Virus record (IMG/VR): IMGVR_UViG_3300046777_001715
Coordinates: 42,257 to 106,256 of that record
DNA from: a virus
Strand: one strand, 5' to 3'
Length of the DNA: 64,000 nt
Shown: in pieces, positions 35,500 through 44,597 of the stretch
Layout: every line of letters begins with the position of its first letter
Position numbering within the stretch: the first letter of the stretch is position 1
The notes under the pieces: model-generated
What the model was told of the DNA's origin: nothing
Databases searched by the model: none
Seen by the model: the letters and a program-made list of their open reading frames with translations, nothing else
Position numbers and translations under genes: made by a program

Positions 35500-35866
35500 G
35501 GCAGATAATAAGCAACCACACTCCTTGCTAACATTTTATATATCTTTATATAAGGATAGATATAGCAAAGACCCAGTCCTTAATAGATTTAGGGAAAAGT
35601 GGGGAATGCAAGATGTTATTGATACCGTAGGGTATGAACGTGCAAGGGATTTGATTGAATATTATTTTACCTTAAATAAATTTGGTCACCCACTACAGTG
35701 GTTCTTTTATAATTTTGATAAGCTTGATAAGCTTTGGAAAGATATAGAAGATGACAAAGTGCATAGAGATATGCTAAGATCTAAGACTAAGGCAATGGTG
35801 GAAGAAAGAGAAAGGCGGTTAAGTGAACACGGAAGCAACGCTGATATCAGCAATCTGCAAGAATAA
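35489..35866 (+). CDS. Hypothetical protein before helicase
   Basis: The 125-residue product begins at a GTG behind AAAGGGTG, overlapping the previous gene by 11 bases. It is helical and aromatic/charged (LLTFYISLYKDRY, ARDLIEYYFTLNKFGHPLQWFFYNFDKLDKLW). It overlaps the helicase start by 44 bases. The location suggests a helicase loader or partner, but no motif confirms that. Confidence 0.55.
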   Translation: MASKADNKQPHSLLTFYISLYKDRYSKDPVLNRFREKWGMQDVIDTVGYERARDLIEYYFTLNKFGHPLQWFFYNFDKLDKLWKDIEDDKVHRDMLRSKTKAMVEERERRLSEHGSNADISNLQE

Positions 35867-37049
35867 AGACATATCAACAATACTTGCAGACAATGTTGAT
35901 GACCTATTTACTTCCCACAAAGACGTCTGGGATGGGCTTAAGTCTTATTACTATAAATTTAAGGCAGTTCCAGAAGTTGGCGTACTAACAGATAGATTTA
36001 GAGACTTTGAATCTACAGAAGTAAAGGCAGAAACTGGATACTACCTAGAGCAACTTAAGGCAGAGTATTTAACAAGTAAGCTTAAGACTATTATTTTGCG
36101 TTCAGGCGCAGGACTAAAAGAAGATGCTCCTTCAAGAGTTATTGCACAAATGCAAGCAGACCTTGCAAGTCTTTCTAAGTTTACAAGTAATGTTAGAGAT
36201 TTAGATGTAACAGATTTTGAGTCTGCAGAAAAGTATTTTGAGCAAGTTAGACAACGTGCCAGCATAATGGGAGGAAGCCCAGGAATCCCAACAGGATTCA
36301 AGGCAATGGATACTGCATATGCAACTGGTATGGCACCAGGACATTTAATTGTTGCAATTGGTTGGCCAGGTCGTGGTAAGACATGGTTCACATCATACCT
36401 TGCATGTAAAGCTTGGGAACAAGGATTCAAGCCGATGATCATTTCCCTTGAAATGTCACCAGAAGACATGCGTAACCGTATCTATACAATGATGGGTTCT
36501 GGTCTGTTTAAGGCTAGTGATTTTTCAAGAGGTGACGTAAACGTTGACGACTTCAGATCATGGAGTAAGAAGAATTTTGAGGGCAAGAACGGATTTGTTC
36601 TTGTCTCAAATGAAGGAATGGGTTCTGTAAATGCTAATACTGTTCAAGCAAAAATTGACCAGCATAAGCCAGACCTAGTAATTCTGGATTACCACCAGCT
36701 ATTCTCAGATACCAAGGGAAGCACTGGGGCTACAGAGAGAAATATGAACGTTTCTCGTGAATTCAAGATGCTTGCAATGAACAATAATATTCCAATTATT
36801 GATATCACTGCAGCAACAATGGACGATGTCTCAGACCAAGACAATCCACCAATGCTTTCGCAGGTGGCATGGTCAAAGGCTATTGAATATGATGCTGACA
36901 TGGCAATCGCCATCCATAGATACACTGACACAAATATGATTGAAATTGTGTCCAGAAAGAACCGCCATGGAGATGGCTTTGGATTCTATTTGGACTGGGA
37001 TATCAATCGGGGTATAATTAAGGAGATATATGAAAATATTCAGAAATGA
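35823..37049 (+). CDS. DnaB-like replicative helicase
   Basis: The 408-residue protein has an N-terminal helical domain (about 1-100) and a RecA-like ATPase core: Walker A in AIGWPGRGKTWF (about 178-189), IISLEMSPEDMRNRIY, Walker B-like DLVILDYHQLF (about 281-291), and RKNRHGDGFGFYLDWD at the end. This is the DnaB/DnaB-C (SF4) layout of hexameric helicases that unwind DNA ahead of the polymerase. GTG at 35823 is the start. Primase, SSB and polymerase genes follow. It is shorter than cellular DnaB because the N domain is reduced. Confidence 0.85.
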   Translation: MNTEATLISAICKNKDISTILADNVDDLFTSHKDVWDGLKSYYYKFKAVPEVGVLTDRFRDFESTEVKAETGYYLEQLKAEYLTSKLKTIILRSGAGLKEDAPSRVIAQMQADLASLSKFTSNVRDLDVTDFESAEKYFEQVRQRASIMGGSPGIPTGFKAMDTAYATGMAPGHLIVAIGWPGRGKTWFTSYLACKAWEQGFKPMIISLEMSPEDMRNRIYTMMGSGLFKASDFSRGDVNVDDFRSWSKKNFEGKNGFVLVSNEGMGSVNANTVQAKIDQHKPDLVILDYHQLFSDTKGSTGATERNMNVSREFKMLAMNNNIPIIDITAATMDDVSDQDNPPMLSQVAWSKAIEYDADMAIAIHRYTDTNMIEIVSRKNRHGDGFGFYLDWDINRGIIKEIYENIQK

Positions 37050-37348
37050 CCCATCAGCGTATACAGAGATTCCAGGTCAGAGCACAATTTAATAGTGATG
37101 CAGATATCATTAGAGTCCGTGCTCAATATGAGTCACTCTTAATTCAGGAAATGCGAGATAAAGGATTTGTCAGAGTTCTTGACATTGATCCTACATTCTC
37201 TGTATCATATGACCAAGAAGTTTGGTCCTTTATATTAACAATGCACAGTGTGCACGTAGGAAAGAAGAAGGCATGGCAATCAGAGGGTATTACGCAAGGA
37301 AAATTGATTCCACGAGATACACGCCCTCACACATTAAGTCAATTTTAA
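37046..37348 (+). CDS. Small hypothetical replication-region protein
   Basis: The 100-residue protein starts by a 4-base overlap with the helicase and its last 76 bases overlap the primase start. A FQVRAQFNSDADIIRVRAQYESLLIQEMRDKG region is helical, followed by strands (SYDQEVWSFILTMHSVHVGKKKAW). No family is recognised; position between helicase and primase suggests a replisome accessory. Confidence 0.55.
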   Translation: MTHQRIQRFQVRAQFNSDADIIRVRAQYESLLIQEMRDKGFVRVLDIDPTFSVSYDQEVWSFILTMHSVHVGKKKAWQSEGITQGKLIPRDTRPHTLSQF

Positions 37349-38268
37349 AATCTCTTAATGTTTCAGTGGTGGGTGAGACTGGTAACGATTTTTTGGCATA
37401 CTGTCCATTTCATTCAAATAGACACAGCTCAAGCTTTAGCGTAAGCAAAGAGTTTGGCGCATGGTTGTGTTTTAATCCTGCATGCGGAGAAAGTGGAACG
37501 TTAATAGATTTAGTAAAAAGAATAACAAACAGAAACGACTATGAAGCACTTAGATTTATAAGTGTTAAAGAAGCAGAAGTCCTTGCAGACTTTGATGATC
37601 TTTTAGAAGACACATTGGAAGAGAAGCCAGACTTTATTGAGTTTGATTCAACAACAATTGAAAAGCTTACATCTGAAATGAAGCAGTATGATGATGGAAG
37701 AGTTTATATGCATGGTCGTGGATTCACAGACGAGACTTTGGAGTATTTTAATGTTGGCTATTCTAGCAACCGCAATATGGTTACAGTTCCTGTGCACAGT
37801 CCAGATGGGACTTGTGTTGGGGTTGTTGGCCGCAGTATCAAGGAGAAGGAGTTTAAGAACTCACCAGGACTCCCTCGTAATTCTACTCTTTTCAATATTC
37901 ATCGTGCTAAACGCATTGGTGCAACTTGTATCATTGTGGAGTCTAGTTTCGATGCAATGAGAGTACATCAGGCGGGATTCCCAAATGTTGTAGCAACTCT
38001 TGGAGGTCATATATCTTCAAATAACCTTTCTTTATTAAATAGGTATTTCAATAGAATAATTATAATGACAGATAATGACCAAGCAGGCAGAGCCCTTGGC
38101 AATAACATATTTAATAAACTACGTAATAAAGATGTATTGTGGGCTTCTTATGAATATGGTAAGATATATCCACATGATGCAAAAGACGCAGGAGATATGA
38201 CTGATCAAGAAATTAAAACCTGTATAAATAACTCAGTGTCGCATATTGAATATGTCAGCTGGGAATGA
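37273..38268 (+). CDS. DNA primase (CHC2 zinc finger + TOPRIM)
   Basis: From the ATG at 37273 the protein has 331 residues. A DnaG-type zinc-binding domain appears at about 43-72 (YCPFH, then CFNPACGESG), followed by a catalytic core: IIVESSFDAMR (the TOPRIM glutamate, about 220) and IIIMTDNDQAGR (the DxD motif, about 260). It makes RNA primers for the DnaE polymerase. The open frame extends upstream to 37222, but the ATG at 37273 with AGGAAAGAAGAAGG upstream fits better. It is smaller than bacterial DnaG and lacks a helicase-binding C domain. Confidence 0.82.
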   Translation: MAIRGYYARKIDSTRYTPSHIKSILKSLNVSVVGETGNDFLAYCPFHSNRHSSSFSVSKEFGAWLCFNPACGESGTLIDLVKRITNRNDYEALRFISVKEAEVLADFDDLLEDTLEEKPDFIEFDSTTIEKLTSEMKQYDDGRVYMHGRGFTDETLEYFNVGYSSNRNMVTVPVHSPDGTCVGVVGRSIKEKEFKNSPGLPRNSTLFNIHRAKRIGATCIIVESSFDAMRVHQAGFPNVVATLGGHISSNNLSLLNRYFNRIIIMTDNDQAGRALGNNIFNKLRNKDVLWASYEYGKIYPHDAKDAGDMTDQEIKTCINNSVSHIEYVSWE

Positions 38269-38274
38269 TATAAT
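38246..38274 (+). promoter_or_regulatory. Promoter for ssDNA-binding protein gene
   Basis: TTGAAT (38246-38251), 17 bases and TATAAT (38269-38274) overlap the end of the primase gene. The roughly 45-base leader holds a small hairpin (GATGG ... CCATC, 38285-38301). Confidence 0.65.
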
Positions 38275-38326
38275 AATTACATAGATGGATATACACCATC
38301 AACTACATTAGAAAAAGGAATATATT

Positions 38327-39001
38327 ATGGGTATCGTAAAAGGATTAAAGGATTTAAATAAGACATTAGACAAGCCACAGTCTTCAGGTGGCGATAGCGT
38401 TAAGGGCCGTTGGGTAAAGCTAGAGGACGGCGAGAGCGTAAAGGTAAGATTTCTTCAGGAGCTTGATCCTGATTCACCAACATACAACGATAAGTTAGGT
38501 CTAGGATTTATTGCAGTAGAACACACAAACCCAAAGGATTATCGTCGTAAGGCGTTATGCTCAATTGACGACCAAGGAAAGTGCTGGGGTTGTGAGCAAC
38601 ACCGCAAAGACTACAAGGCTGGCTGGAAGGGTCGTTCACGACTTTACATTAATGTGTTGGTTGATGACGGCAAGGAAGAGCCATACGTTGCAATTCTTTC
38701 ACAAGGAAGCAGCGGAAAAACAATTACACCTACACTAATTGAATATGCTGGAGAAATGGGAAGCATCACAAATCTCATGTGGCGTATTAAGCGTTCTGGA
38801 ACAAAGACAGACACAAGCTACACAATCATTCCGCTTGCAAAGGATGAGGTTGAATTTGATTCCTCTAAGCTTGAAATCTTTGAGCTAGAAAAGACCGCAG
38901 TTCGTGATCTTCCTTATGCAGATCAAGAGTCATTCTATCTGTTTGGCGACAATGACAAGAGCGAAGGCTCAGAGTCAACTGGTAGCAATTTAGAGTGGTA
39001 A
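38327..39001 (+). CDS. ssDNA-binding protein, gp32-like
   Basis: The 224-residue protein looks like phage single-strand-binding proteins of the gp32 type: an OB-fold-like core with GRWVKLEDGESVKVRFLQEL, a zinc-like cluster CSIDDQGKCWGCEQHR (about 73-88), and an acidic C-terminal tail ending GSESTGSNLEW for protein contacts. It would coat single strands during replication and recombination. It has its own promoter and a terminator, and prefers CGT arginine codons, both signs of high expression. Confidence 0.75.
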   Translation: MGIVKGLKDLNKTLDKPQSSGGDSVKGRWVKLEDGESVKVRFLQELDPDSPTYNDKLGLGFIAVEHTNPKDYRRKALCSIDDQGKCWGCEQHRKDYKAGWKGRSRLYINVLVDDGKEEPYVAILSQGSSGKTITPTLIEYAGEMGSITNLMWRIKRSGTKTDTSYTIIPLAKDEVEFDSSKLEIFELEKTAVRDLPYADQESFYLFGDNDKSEGSESTGSNLEW

Positions 39002-39014
39002 TCTTTATAACCTG

Positions 39015-39036
39015 GGGCCAGTCTATTGACTGGCCC
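39015..39036 (+). terminator. Terminator hairpin overlapping next promoter
   Basis: GGGCCAGTC (39015-39023) pairs perfectly with GACTGGCCC (39028-39036) around TATT. The following tract (TAAGTTATTT) is only moderately T rich. The -35 box of the next promoter (TTGACT) lies in the loop and right arm. Confidence 0.65.
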
Positions 39037-39054
39037 TAAGTTATTTAGTAGAAT
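39026..39054 (+). promoter_or_regulatory. Leaderless promoter embedded in terminator
   Basis: TTGACT (39026-39031), 17 bases and TAGAAT (39049-39054) lie 7 bases before the ATG at 39062, without a ribosome site. The -35 is inside the terminator hairpin of the SSB gene. Confidence 0.6.
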
Positions 39055-39061
39055 TTATCAA

Positions 39062-39268
39062 ATGAGATCGTACGAGATACCAGACCCATTTGAAACATTT
39101 GTTTCAAACAAGTATCGTAACTATACTGGAGCGGTATATGATTTTTTTGCCAGAGAATGGCATATGAAATGTGGCTGCTGCAAAGAAGATTTGTATGCAC
39201 CAAATAAAAAAACAATGACAAAAATTAGACTTTACCATACAAGAAATGAATGCACAGGAGGCTACTGA
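39062..39268 (+). CDS. Small cysteine-containing protein before polymerase
   Basis: ATG 39062 is chosen because a promoter -10 ends 7 bases upstream; the open frame extends back to a TTG at 39026 that lies in the promoter. The 68-residue protein contains MKCGCCKEDLYAPNKK and a downstream HTRNEC, possibly a zinc-binding knuckle. Its stop overlaps the polymerase ATG (TGATG), and the AGGAGG ribosome site of the polymerase is in its last codons. Confidence 0.6.
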   Translation: MRSYEIPDPFETFVSNKYRNYTGAVYDFFAREWHMKCGCCKEDLYAPNKKTMTKIRLYHTRNECTGGY

Positions 39269-42200
39269 TGAATTTTACGCATCTTCATGTTCACAGTTAT
39301 TACAGCCTAATGGATGGATACAACTCTCCAAAAGAATTGCTTCAAGCAGCAAAAGATTTAGGTCAGACAGCTCTAGCTGTTACTGATCACGGCACCCTAT
39401 CGTCTCATAGAGATATGCAGATTGCGGCAAAAGAGCTTGGCATGAAGCCCATCCTTGGCGTAGAGGCATACATATCTCCAACAGATAGATTTGATAGATC
39501 ATCTAAAACAGATAAAACAATTCAGGCATACAACCACATCATCTTGCTTGCAAAAAATCAAAATGGATTAAACAATATTAACAAGCTACAGGAATTAGCT
39601 TGGACAGAAGGTTTTTATCACAAACCACGTATTGATAGAGAAATCCTTAAAGAGTTTGGCGAAGATATTATTATTTTGTCAGGCTGCCTAAACGGTCTTA
39701 TAACAAAGGCAATTGAAAAGAATGAGTTTGCAGATGCAAAAATGATGCTCAAATGGTTCAAGACAAACTTTGGAGACAACTTTTATGTTGAGGTTCAGCC
39801 TGCAAATCCACCTGAGATAAATAAAAAGCTTCTGGAACTTGCAGACGAAATTGGAATTAAGCCTGTTGCAACTGCAGATGCACACTTTTCTAAAGAAGAA
39901 GAGCGGGTTGTAGAAGAGGCCATGCTTATTCTATCAACATCCCCTAAAGTAAATAAAGATCTTGATTTTGATAAGTCACGTACATTTGAAAATATGTTTG
40001 ACAGATTTAATTATCTTTGGCCAGACCGTAGAATTTCATTTGAACATTTAGATTTGTATATTATGAGCAGAGAAGAAATGTCTGCTGAATTTAATAAACA
40101 AGGAATTACCAGAACTGATATCTATGACAATACTGTGCATATTTCAAACCAAGTTGAGGAATATTCATTTGGGCAGGGCTTGGACCTGCTTCCAGTCCCA
40201 AAGACCAATGCTGATAAAAAGCTTAGGGAGCTGGCTGAGGCTGGCCTAGAAAGGCTCGGAAAAGCCTCTGAAGGGGTCTATAAGGACCGTTTGGACGAAG
40301 AGCTAGGTGTTATCAAGGACAAAAATTTTGCCTCATACTTCCTGATTGTTTCAGATATGATTAATTGGGCTAAAGAGCAGGGTATTAAGGTCGGTCCAGG
40401 TCGTGGCTCCGCTGCAGGCTCTTTGGTTTGCTATGCCCTAGGAATCACAGAAGTAGATCCAATTAAATATGACCTTTTGTTTTTCAGATTTATTAACCCA
40501 GAGCGTAATGACTTTCCAGATATTGATACGGACTTTGAAGACCGTAGACGTAAAGAGGTAAAGGATTATTTAAAGAAAAGATTTAAAAACGTTGCATCTA
40601 TTTCTACATTTACTTATTTTAAAGATAAGGGTGTAGTTCGTGATGCTGCTCGTGTATTTATGATTCCTCTTCAAGAAGTTAACCGTGCTCTAAAGTCCGT
40701 TGACACATTTGAAGACTATATGGAGTCTCCAAATACAAAAGAATTTAGAATGAAGTATCCAGAAGTTGGCTGGCTTGCAGAAAATTGGCGTGGAAGAATT
40801 AGAAGTACAGGTGTTCACGCAGCTGGAGTTGTTGTTGCTAAAGATGATTTAAGAAATTATGCGCCAATTGAAACTCGTGAAGATCCAAAAGATAAAGTTT
40901 CTGGAAGAATTCCAGTAGTTGCTTATGAGATGGAGACGGTTGCAGACATTGGCCTTATCAAGATGGATGCTCTGGGTCTAAAAGCCCTATCTATTTTGTC
41001 TGACACATTGGCATCTATTAAAGATAGATACGGAAAAGAAATTGTACTTAACGATATTAATCTTGAAGACCCTGAAGTTTATAAGAATTTAAGTCAAGGT
41101 TATACCAAAGGTGTATTTCAGGCTGAAGCAACTCCATACACAAACCTTTTAATTAAAATGGGTGTGGATAAATTTGAAGACTTGGTTGCATCAAATGCTT
41201 TGGTGCGTCCAGGAGCAATGAACACCGTAGGTGCTTCATACATTAACAGAAAAAACGGCAGAGAAGCGGTTGACTATACTCACCCGATCATGCGTCCTTT
41301 TACAGAAAACACATATGGTGTTATTATATATCAAGAGCAAGTTATGCAAGCATGCGTACACTTGGGAGGGATGTCTTGGTCTGAAGCTGACAAGGTTCGC
41401 AAGATTATTGGTAAGAAAAAGGATGCAAAAGAATTCGACCAGTTCAAGGATAAGTTCGTTGCTGGCGCTTCAAAACACATTTCTAAGAAGCAGGCCGAAG
41501 ACCTCTGGCATGCCTTTGAAGCTCACGCTGGCTATTCCTTTAACCGTTCTCACGCCGTTGCTTATTCCATGGTTTCTTTCTACACTGCTTGGCTTAAGAC
41601 TTATTACCCTCTTGAGTTCATGTTCGCTATCCTTAAGAATGAAACAGATAAAGACGCAAGAACAGAATACCTAATTGAATCAAAAAGATTGGGTTTGAAA
41701 GTTTTACTTCCACATATTAATGAATCTGAAATTGATTTTTCTTTACAGAAAGACTCAATGAGGTTTGGTCTTGCGGATGTAAAATACATATCGGATAATA
41801 TAGCAAGTAAAATAATTAAGGGAAGGCCGTATTTACACTATGAAGATTTCATGGAAAAAAGCTCTGTTAAAAACAGTGGCGTTAACAGTCGTGCTATTGG
41901 GGCTCTTAATGCTATTGGGGCAGCAGCTTTTAAAGACAATCCAAGAACAGGATTAGAGCAAGAAAGTTTTTACGAGTATCTTGGTATACCTCAGTTTAAT
42001 TTGCAAGATTTGCCACCAGTAATTAAAGCTCAGGCAAGACCTATTGAAGAGTTTGACGACCTAGGATCTTTTGTTATGTTTGGCATGGTTAAAGGAATTA
42101 AACGTGGCACAGGCTGGGCAAGAATTGAATTGGTTGACGAAACTGGATCAATTGGTTTATTCCATACAGAGCAAACTCAAATTGAAGTTGGCCAAATGTA

Positions 42201-42540
42201 CTTTATTTTGGTTGGAGATAACAGAATTGCAAGGTATGTAAAGGTGTCTGAGATCAAACAAGACAGCGAAGATTTGTTTGTAGACTATTTATATCGTCAA
42301 GAATATGACAATATTCCTGAAGACAAGTATATGGTTCTAAATTTTACACCTTATAAAACAAAGGCTGGAAAAACAATGGCTCATATAGTCTTTACAAATA
42401 AAGACAAAGAGTTGACAAGAGCAATTGTGTTCTCAACAATGTATAAGATAGCTTTAGCAAAGCTAAGAGAAGGAATGGTCTGTGATGTTGTCTTGTCAAA
42501 ACTAGATGATGGAACACTTATGGTAAAGGAAATAAAATGA
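39268..42540 (+). CDS. dnaE: DNA polymerase III alpha subunit (DnaE-like)
   Basis: The 1090-residue protein begins with a PHP domain (HLHVHSYYSLMDG; VTDHGTLS) and contains the palm catalytic motif PDIDTDFEDRR (about 417-427), with a third aspartate in LIKMDALGLKALSIL (about 565). VHAAGVVV and HAGYSFNRSHAVAYS blocks match bacterial DnaE. An OB-like C-terminal region (about 920-1090) closes the protein. This is the replicative C-family polymerase, unusual in that the phage uses a cellular-type enzyme rather than family A or B. ATG 39268 has AGGAGG 8 bases upstream and is preferred over an upstream ATG at 39250. Confidence 0.92.
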   Translation: MNFTHLHVHSYYSLMDGYNSPKELLQAAKDLGQTALAVTDHGTLSSHRDMQIAAKELGMKPILGVEAYISPTDRFDRSSKTDKTIQAYNHIILLAKNQNGLNNINKLQELAWTEGFYHKPRIDREILKEFGEDIIILSGCLNGLITKAIEKNEFADAKMMLKWFKTNFGDNFYVEVQPANPPEINKKLLELADEIGIKPVATADAHFSKEEERVVEEAMLILSTSPKVNKDLDFDKSRTFENMFDRFNYLWPDRRISFEHLDLYIMSREEMSAEFNKQGITRTDIYDNTVHISNQVEEYSFGQGLDLLPVPKTNADKKLRELAEAGLERLGKASEGVYKDRLDEELGVIKDKNFASYFLIVSDMINWAKEQGIKVGPGRGSAAGSLVCYALGITEVDPIKYDLLFFRFINPERNDFPDIDTDFEDRRRKEVKDYLKKRFKNVASISTFTYFKDKGVVRDAARVFMIPLQEVNRALKSVDTFEDYMESPNTKEFRMKYPEVGWLAENWRGRIRSTGVHAAGVVVAKDDLRNYAPIETREDPKDKVSGRIPVVAYEMETVADIGLIKMDALGLKALSILSDTLASIKDRYGKEIVLNDINLEDPEVYKNLSQGYTKGVFQAEATPYTNLLIKMGVDKFEDLVASNALVRPGAMNTVGASYINRKNGREAVDYTHPIMRPFTENTYGVIIYQEQVMQACVHLGGMSWSEADKVRKIIGKKKDAKEFDQFKDKFVAGASKHISKKQAEDLWHAFEAHAGYSFNRSHAVAYSMVSFYTAWLKTYYPLEFMFAILKNETDKDARTEYLIESKRLGLKVLLPHINESEIDFSLQKDSMRFGLADVKYISDNIASKIIKGRPYLHYEDFMEKSSVKNSGVNSRAIGALNAIGAAAFKDNPRTGLEQESFYEYLGIPQFNLQDLPPVIKAQARPIEEFDDLGSFVMFGMVKGIKRGTGWARIELVDETGSIGLFHTEQTQIEVGQMYFILVGDNRIARYVKVSEIKQDSEDLFVDYLYRQEYDNIPEDKYMVLNFTPYKTKAGKTMAHIVFTNKDKELTRAIVFSTMYKIALAKLREGMVCDVVLSKLDDGTLMVKEIK

Positions 42541-42776
42541 TTGAAGTTATATTAACAGAGCAAGAGGCTAAAGAACTTGAAGACGCTCTTGTTTATCACA
42601 TGGAGCAGTGCTTTAACACTCTTTATGATACCGAAGAGGTTGCAGAGGACTGGGAGCCATACCAGCCGTTTGACGGTTGCTCAAATTGTGAGACAAGAGA
42701 AATGCTTATGAAAACATTTGAGTGGCTTAGAAATAATAAAGATCTAGCAGTATATGTAGGAGAGAATGATGAGTGA
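42537..42776 (+). CDS. Small acidic hypothetical protein
   Basis: The 79-residue acidic protein overlaps the polymerase stop (ATGA). It is helical at the N terminus (VILTEQEAKELEDALVYHMEQCFNTLYD) with a CSNCETREM pair of cysteines in the middle. It resembles small phage proteins of unknown function. Translational coupling to the polymerase suggests a replication accessory, with no stronger evidence. Confidence 0.6.
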   Translation: MIEVILTEQEAKELEDALVYHMEQCFNTLYDTEEVAEDWEPYQPFDGCSNCETREMLMKTFEWLRNNKDLAVYVGENDE

Positions 42777-42972
42777 AGATAAAGCAGATATATCTCAGGA
42801 TATTAATGTAACAAATTTATTGGTGGCTATACTAAAAACAATTAAAACTGTTGATGTGCCTTCTGAGCTTGTTTTAAATCCAGCAGAAGAAGACACTGGG
42901 TTAATGGTTTCATACAATGAGTCTGATAATACATTTACAATTGCGTTAGGAGAATACAATGGGAGTAATTAA
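42769..42972 (+). CDS. Small hypothetical protein
   Basis: Two ATGs stand in tandem (42766, 42769). TAGGAGAG is better spaced for the second, giving 67 residues. The protein has an amphipathic helix (NVTNLLVAILKTIKTV) and an acidic C-terminal half with strands. It overlaps the previous gene by 8 bases and the next by 14. No family recognised. Confidence 0.55.
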   Translation: MSEDKADISQDINVTNLLVAILKTIKTVDVPSELVLNPAEEDTGLMVSYNESDNTFTIALGEYNGSN

Positions 42973-43363
42973 AACTGATAATTTTAGAACGCCTCCAAAC
43001 ACAGAAAAGACTACACAGACAGCATCGAGCACACTGCTCGATCATGGCTTAGATGAGTTGGCCCACATTCTTCATGAATCTGCAATTGAAAAAGGTTTTT
43101 GGGAGGGCGAATACAACTTTGATAAGATTGGAAATAAACTAGCTTTAGTTCATTCAGAAGTAACTGAAATTTTAGAAGCTATCAGAAAGAGTAAAGGTAG
43201 TCGTGAAATTGTTGAAGAAACAGCAGACGTTTTAATTAGATTACTAGATGTTTATGCTGCTCTTAAACAAATGGGGCTTGTAGAAGATTCTCTAGACGAG
43301 ATCCTAGATTTTAAAGTTGATAAAAATAGAGGAAGACCAAGACTTCACGGCAACCTGTTTTAA
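42959..43363 (+). CDS. MazG-like nucleotide pyrophosphohydrolase
   Basis: The 134-residue protein contains the all-alpha NTP pyrophosphohydrolase pattern: LALVHSEVTEILEAIR followed by REIVEETADVLIRLLDVYAALK, providing the acidic EVxE and EExxD residues that bind magnesium. MazG enzymes hydrolyse nucleoside triphosphates or alarmones; phage versions are thought to tune nucleotide pools or host stress signals. It lies between the polymerase and recA genes. Confidence 0.75.
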   Translation: MGVIKTDNFRTPPNTEKTTQTASSTLLDHGLDELAHILHESAIEKGFWEGEYNFDKIGNKLALVHSEVTEILEAIRKSKGSREIVEETADVLIRLLDVYAALKQMGLVEDSLDEILDFKVDKNRGRPRLHGNLF

Positions 43364-43372
43364 TGGTATACT
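43364..43372 (+). promoter_or_regulatory. Extended -10 promoter before recA
   Basis: TGGTATACT (43364-43372) with a weak TTCACG -35 (43344-43349) lies 24 bases before the recA ATG. The leader has TATCTAGATA, a short palindrome. Confidence 0.5.
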
Positions 43373-43396
43373 ATCTAGATAATAGAAAGAGTTCAA

Positions 43397-44395
43397 ATGA
43401 ACATTGAAGAAATTTTAGCTGGGCTAGACCCAAAAACTCGTAAACGAGTACAAATTGCAACAGAAGTAGACAATCAAAAACAAAAAACGCCTAGCGTGGG
43501 CCTAACACTGGCCTTAAAAGGTGGTTTTGGTTATGGCAGACAAGTCCTAGTTTGGGGAAACAAGTCTGCTGGAAAGTCATCGTTTTGTTTACAAATGATT
43601 GCTTTAGCACAAAAAGAAGGAAAGACATGTGCTTGGATTGACGCAGAAGATTCATATGACCCAGCATGGGCAGAACTTCTTGGTGTTGACTCAAGTCAAT
43701 TAATTTATTCTCCAGCCAAGTCTGTTAATGACATGGTGGATATTGCTACACAGTTAATGGAAGCAAACGTAGACATAATTGTTGTAGATTCAATTTCGGC
43801 TCTGCTACCTGCCATCTACTTTGAAAAAGATAGCACTGACTTGAAGAAGTTAGAAGATACAAAACAAATTGGAGCAGAAGCAAAGGATATGACCCATGCG
43901 GTCAAAATGTTAAATTATGCAAACAAAAACACACTACTTGTTCTCATCTCACAGCAACGAAATCAATTTGGATCTATGCATGCTTCACACATCCCCACAG
44001 GTGGCATGGCAGTCAAGTTCTTTTCAACCACTGTTGTCAAGCTTTGGTCTTCTGAAGCTGAAGCTAATGCTATTAAAGCTGGCGTTAAAGTTGGCGACAA
44101 AATTATCGAACAGAGAGTCGGAAGACCAGTTAATTGGATTATTGATTACAACAAACAAGGCCCCCCAAATCTATCAGGACAATACGACTTTTACTACCAA
44201 GGGGAAACTATTGGTGTAGATGGTGTTGGAGAAACACTAGATGTTGCAGAGATGTATGGAATTATTGAAAAGGGTGGAGCATGGTACACCATTGGTGAAG
44301 AAAGGTTCCAGGGTCGTGCTAAGGCAGTACAATACCTTAGAGATAATCCAGAAGTTGTAGAAGAGTTAAGGGAAAAAATTTATGCCAGATCTTAA
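43397..44395 (+). CDS. recA: RecA-like recombinase
   Basis: The 332-residue protein shows RecA/UvsX hallmarks: Walker A GNKSAGKSSF (about 54-63), AWIDAEDSYDPAWAELLGVD, Walker B IIVVDSISALLPA (about 126-138), LVLISQQRNQFGS (about 178-190) and VKFFSTTVVKL. It would form filaments on single strands for recombination and repair. It has a short C-terminal region. A promoter of the extended -10 type precedes it and the next small gene overlaps it by 14 bases. Confidence 0.88.
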   Translation: MNIEEILAGLDPKTRKRVQIATEVDNQKQKTPSVGLTLALKGGFGYGRQVLVWGNKSAGKSSFCLQMIALAQKEGKTCAWIDAEDSYDPAWAELLGVDSSQLIYSPAKSVNDMVDIATQLMEANVDIIVVDSISALLPAIYFEKDSTDLKKLEDTKQIGAEAKDMTHAVKMLNYANKNTLLVLISQQRNQFGSMHASHIPTGGMAVKFFSTTVVKLWSSEAEANAIKAGVKVGDKIIEQRVGRPVNWIIDYNKQGPPNLSGQYDFYYQGETIGVDGVGETLDVAEMYGIIEKGGAWYTIGEERFQGRAKAVQYLRDNPEVVEELREKIYARS

Positions 44396-44597
44396 CGATT
44401 TTATTAATGATGTTACTTCAGATAAAAAAGAGGTCGTAGAAGAATTAGTTATTGATTCTGACCTACCAGTTTTTGGCGGAACATTTCAATGCCAAGAATG
44501 TAGCAATGAAGTAAACAGCGCAATGTTTAAGTCTAAGGAGGAAAAGCTTACGTGGACTTGTCCAGATGGACATGTTTCGTCAGTTCCATTTAAATAA
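44382..44597 (+). CDS. Small zinc-binding protein
   Basis: The 71-residue acidic protein has CQECS and, about 20 residues later, CPDGH, a possible C2CH zinc site. It overlaps recA by 14 bases and shares its stop with the next ATG (TAATG). A regulatory or recombination-accessory role is possible. Not recognised by family. Confidence 0.55.
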   Translation: MPDLNDFINDVTSDKKEVVEELVIDSDLPVFGGTFQCQECSNEVNSAMFKSKEEKLTWTCPDGHVSSVPFK

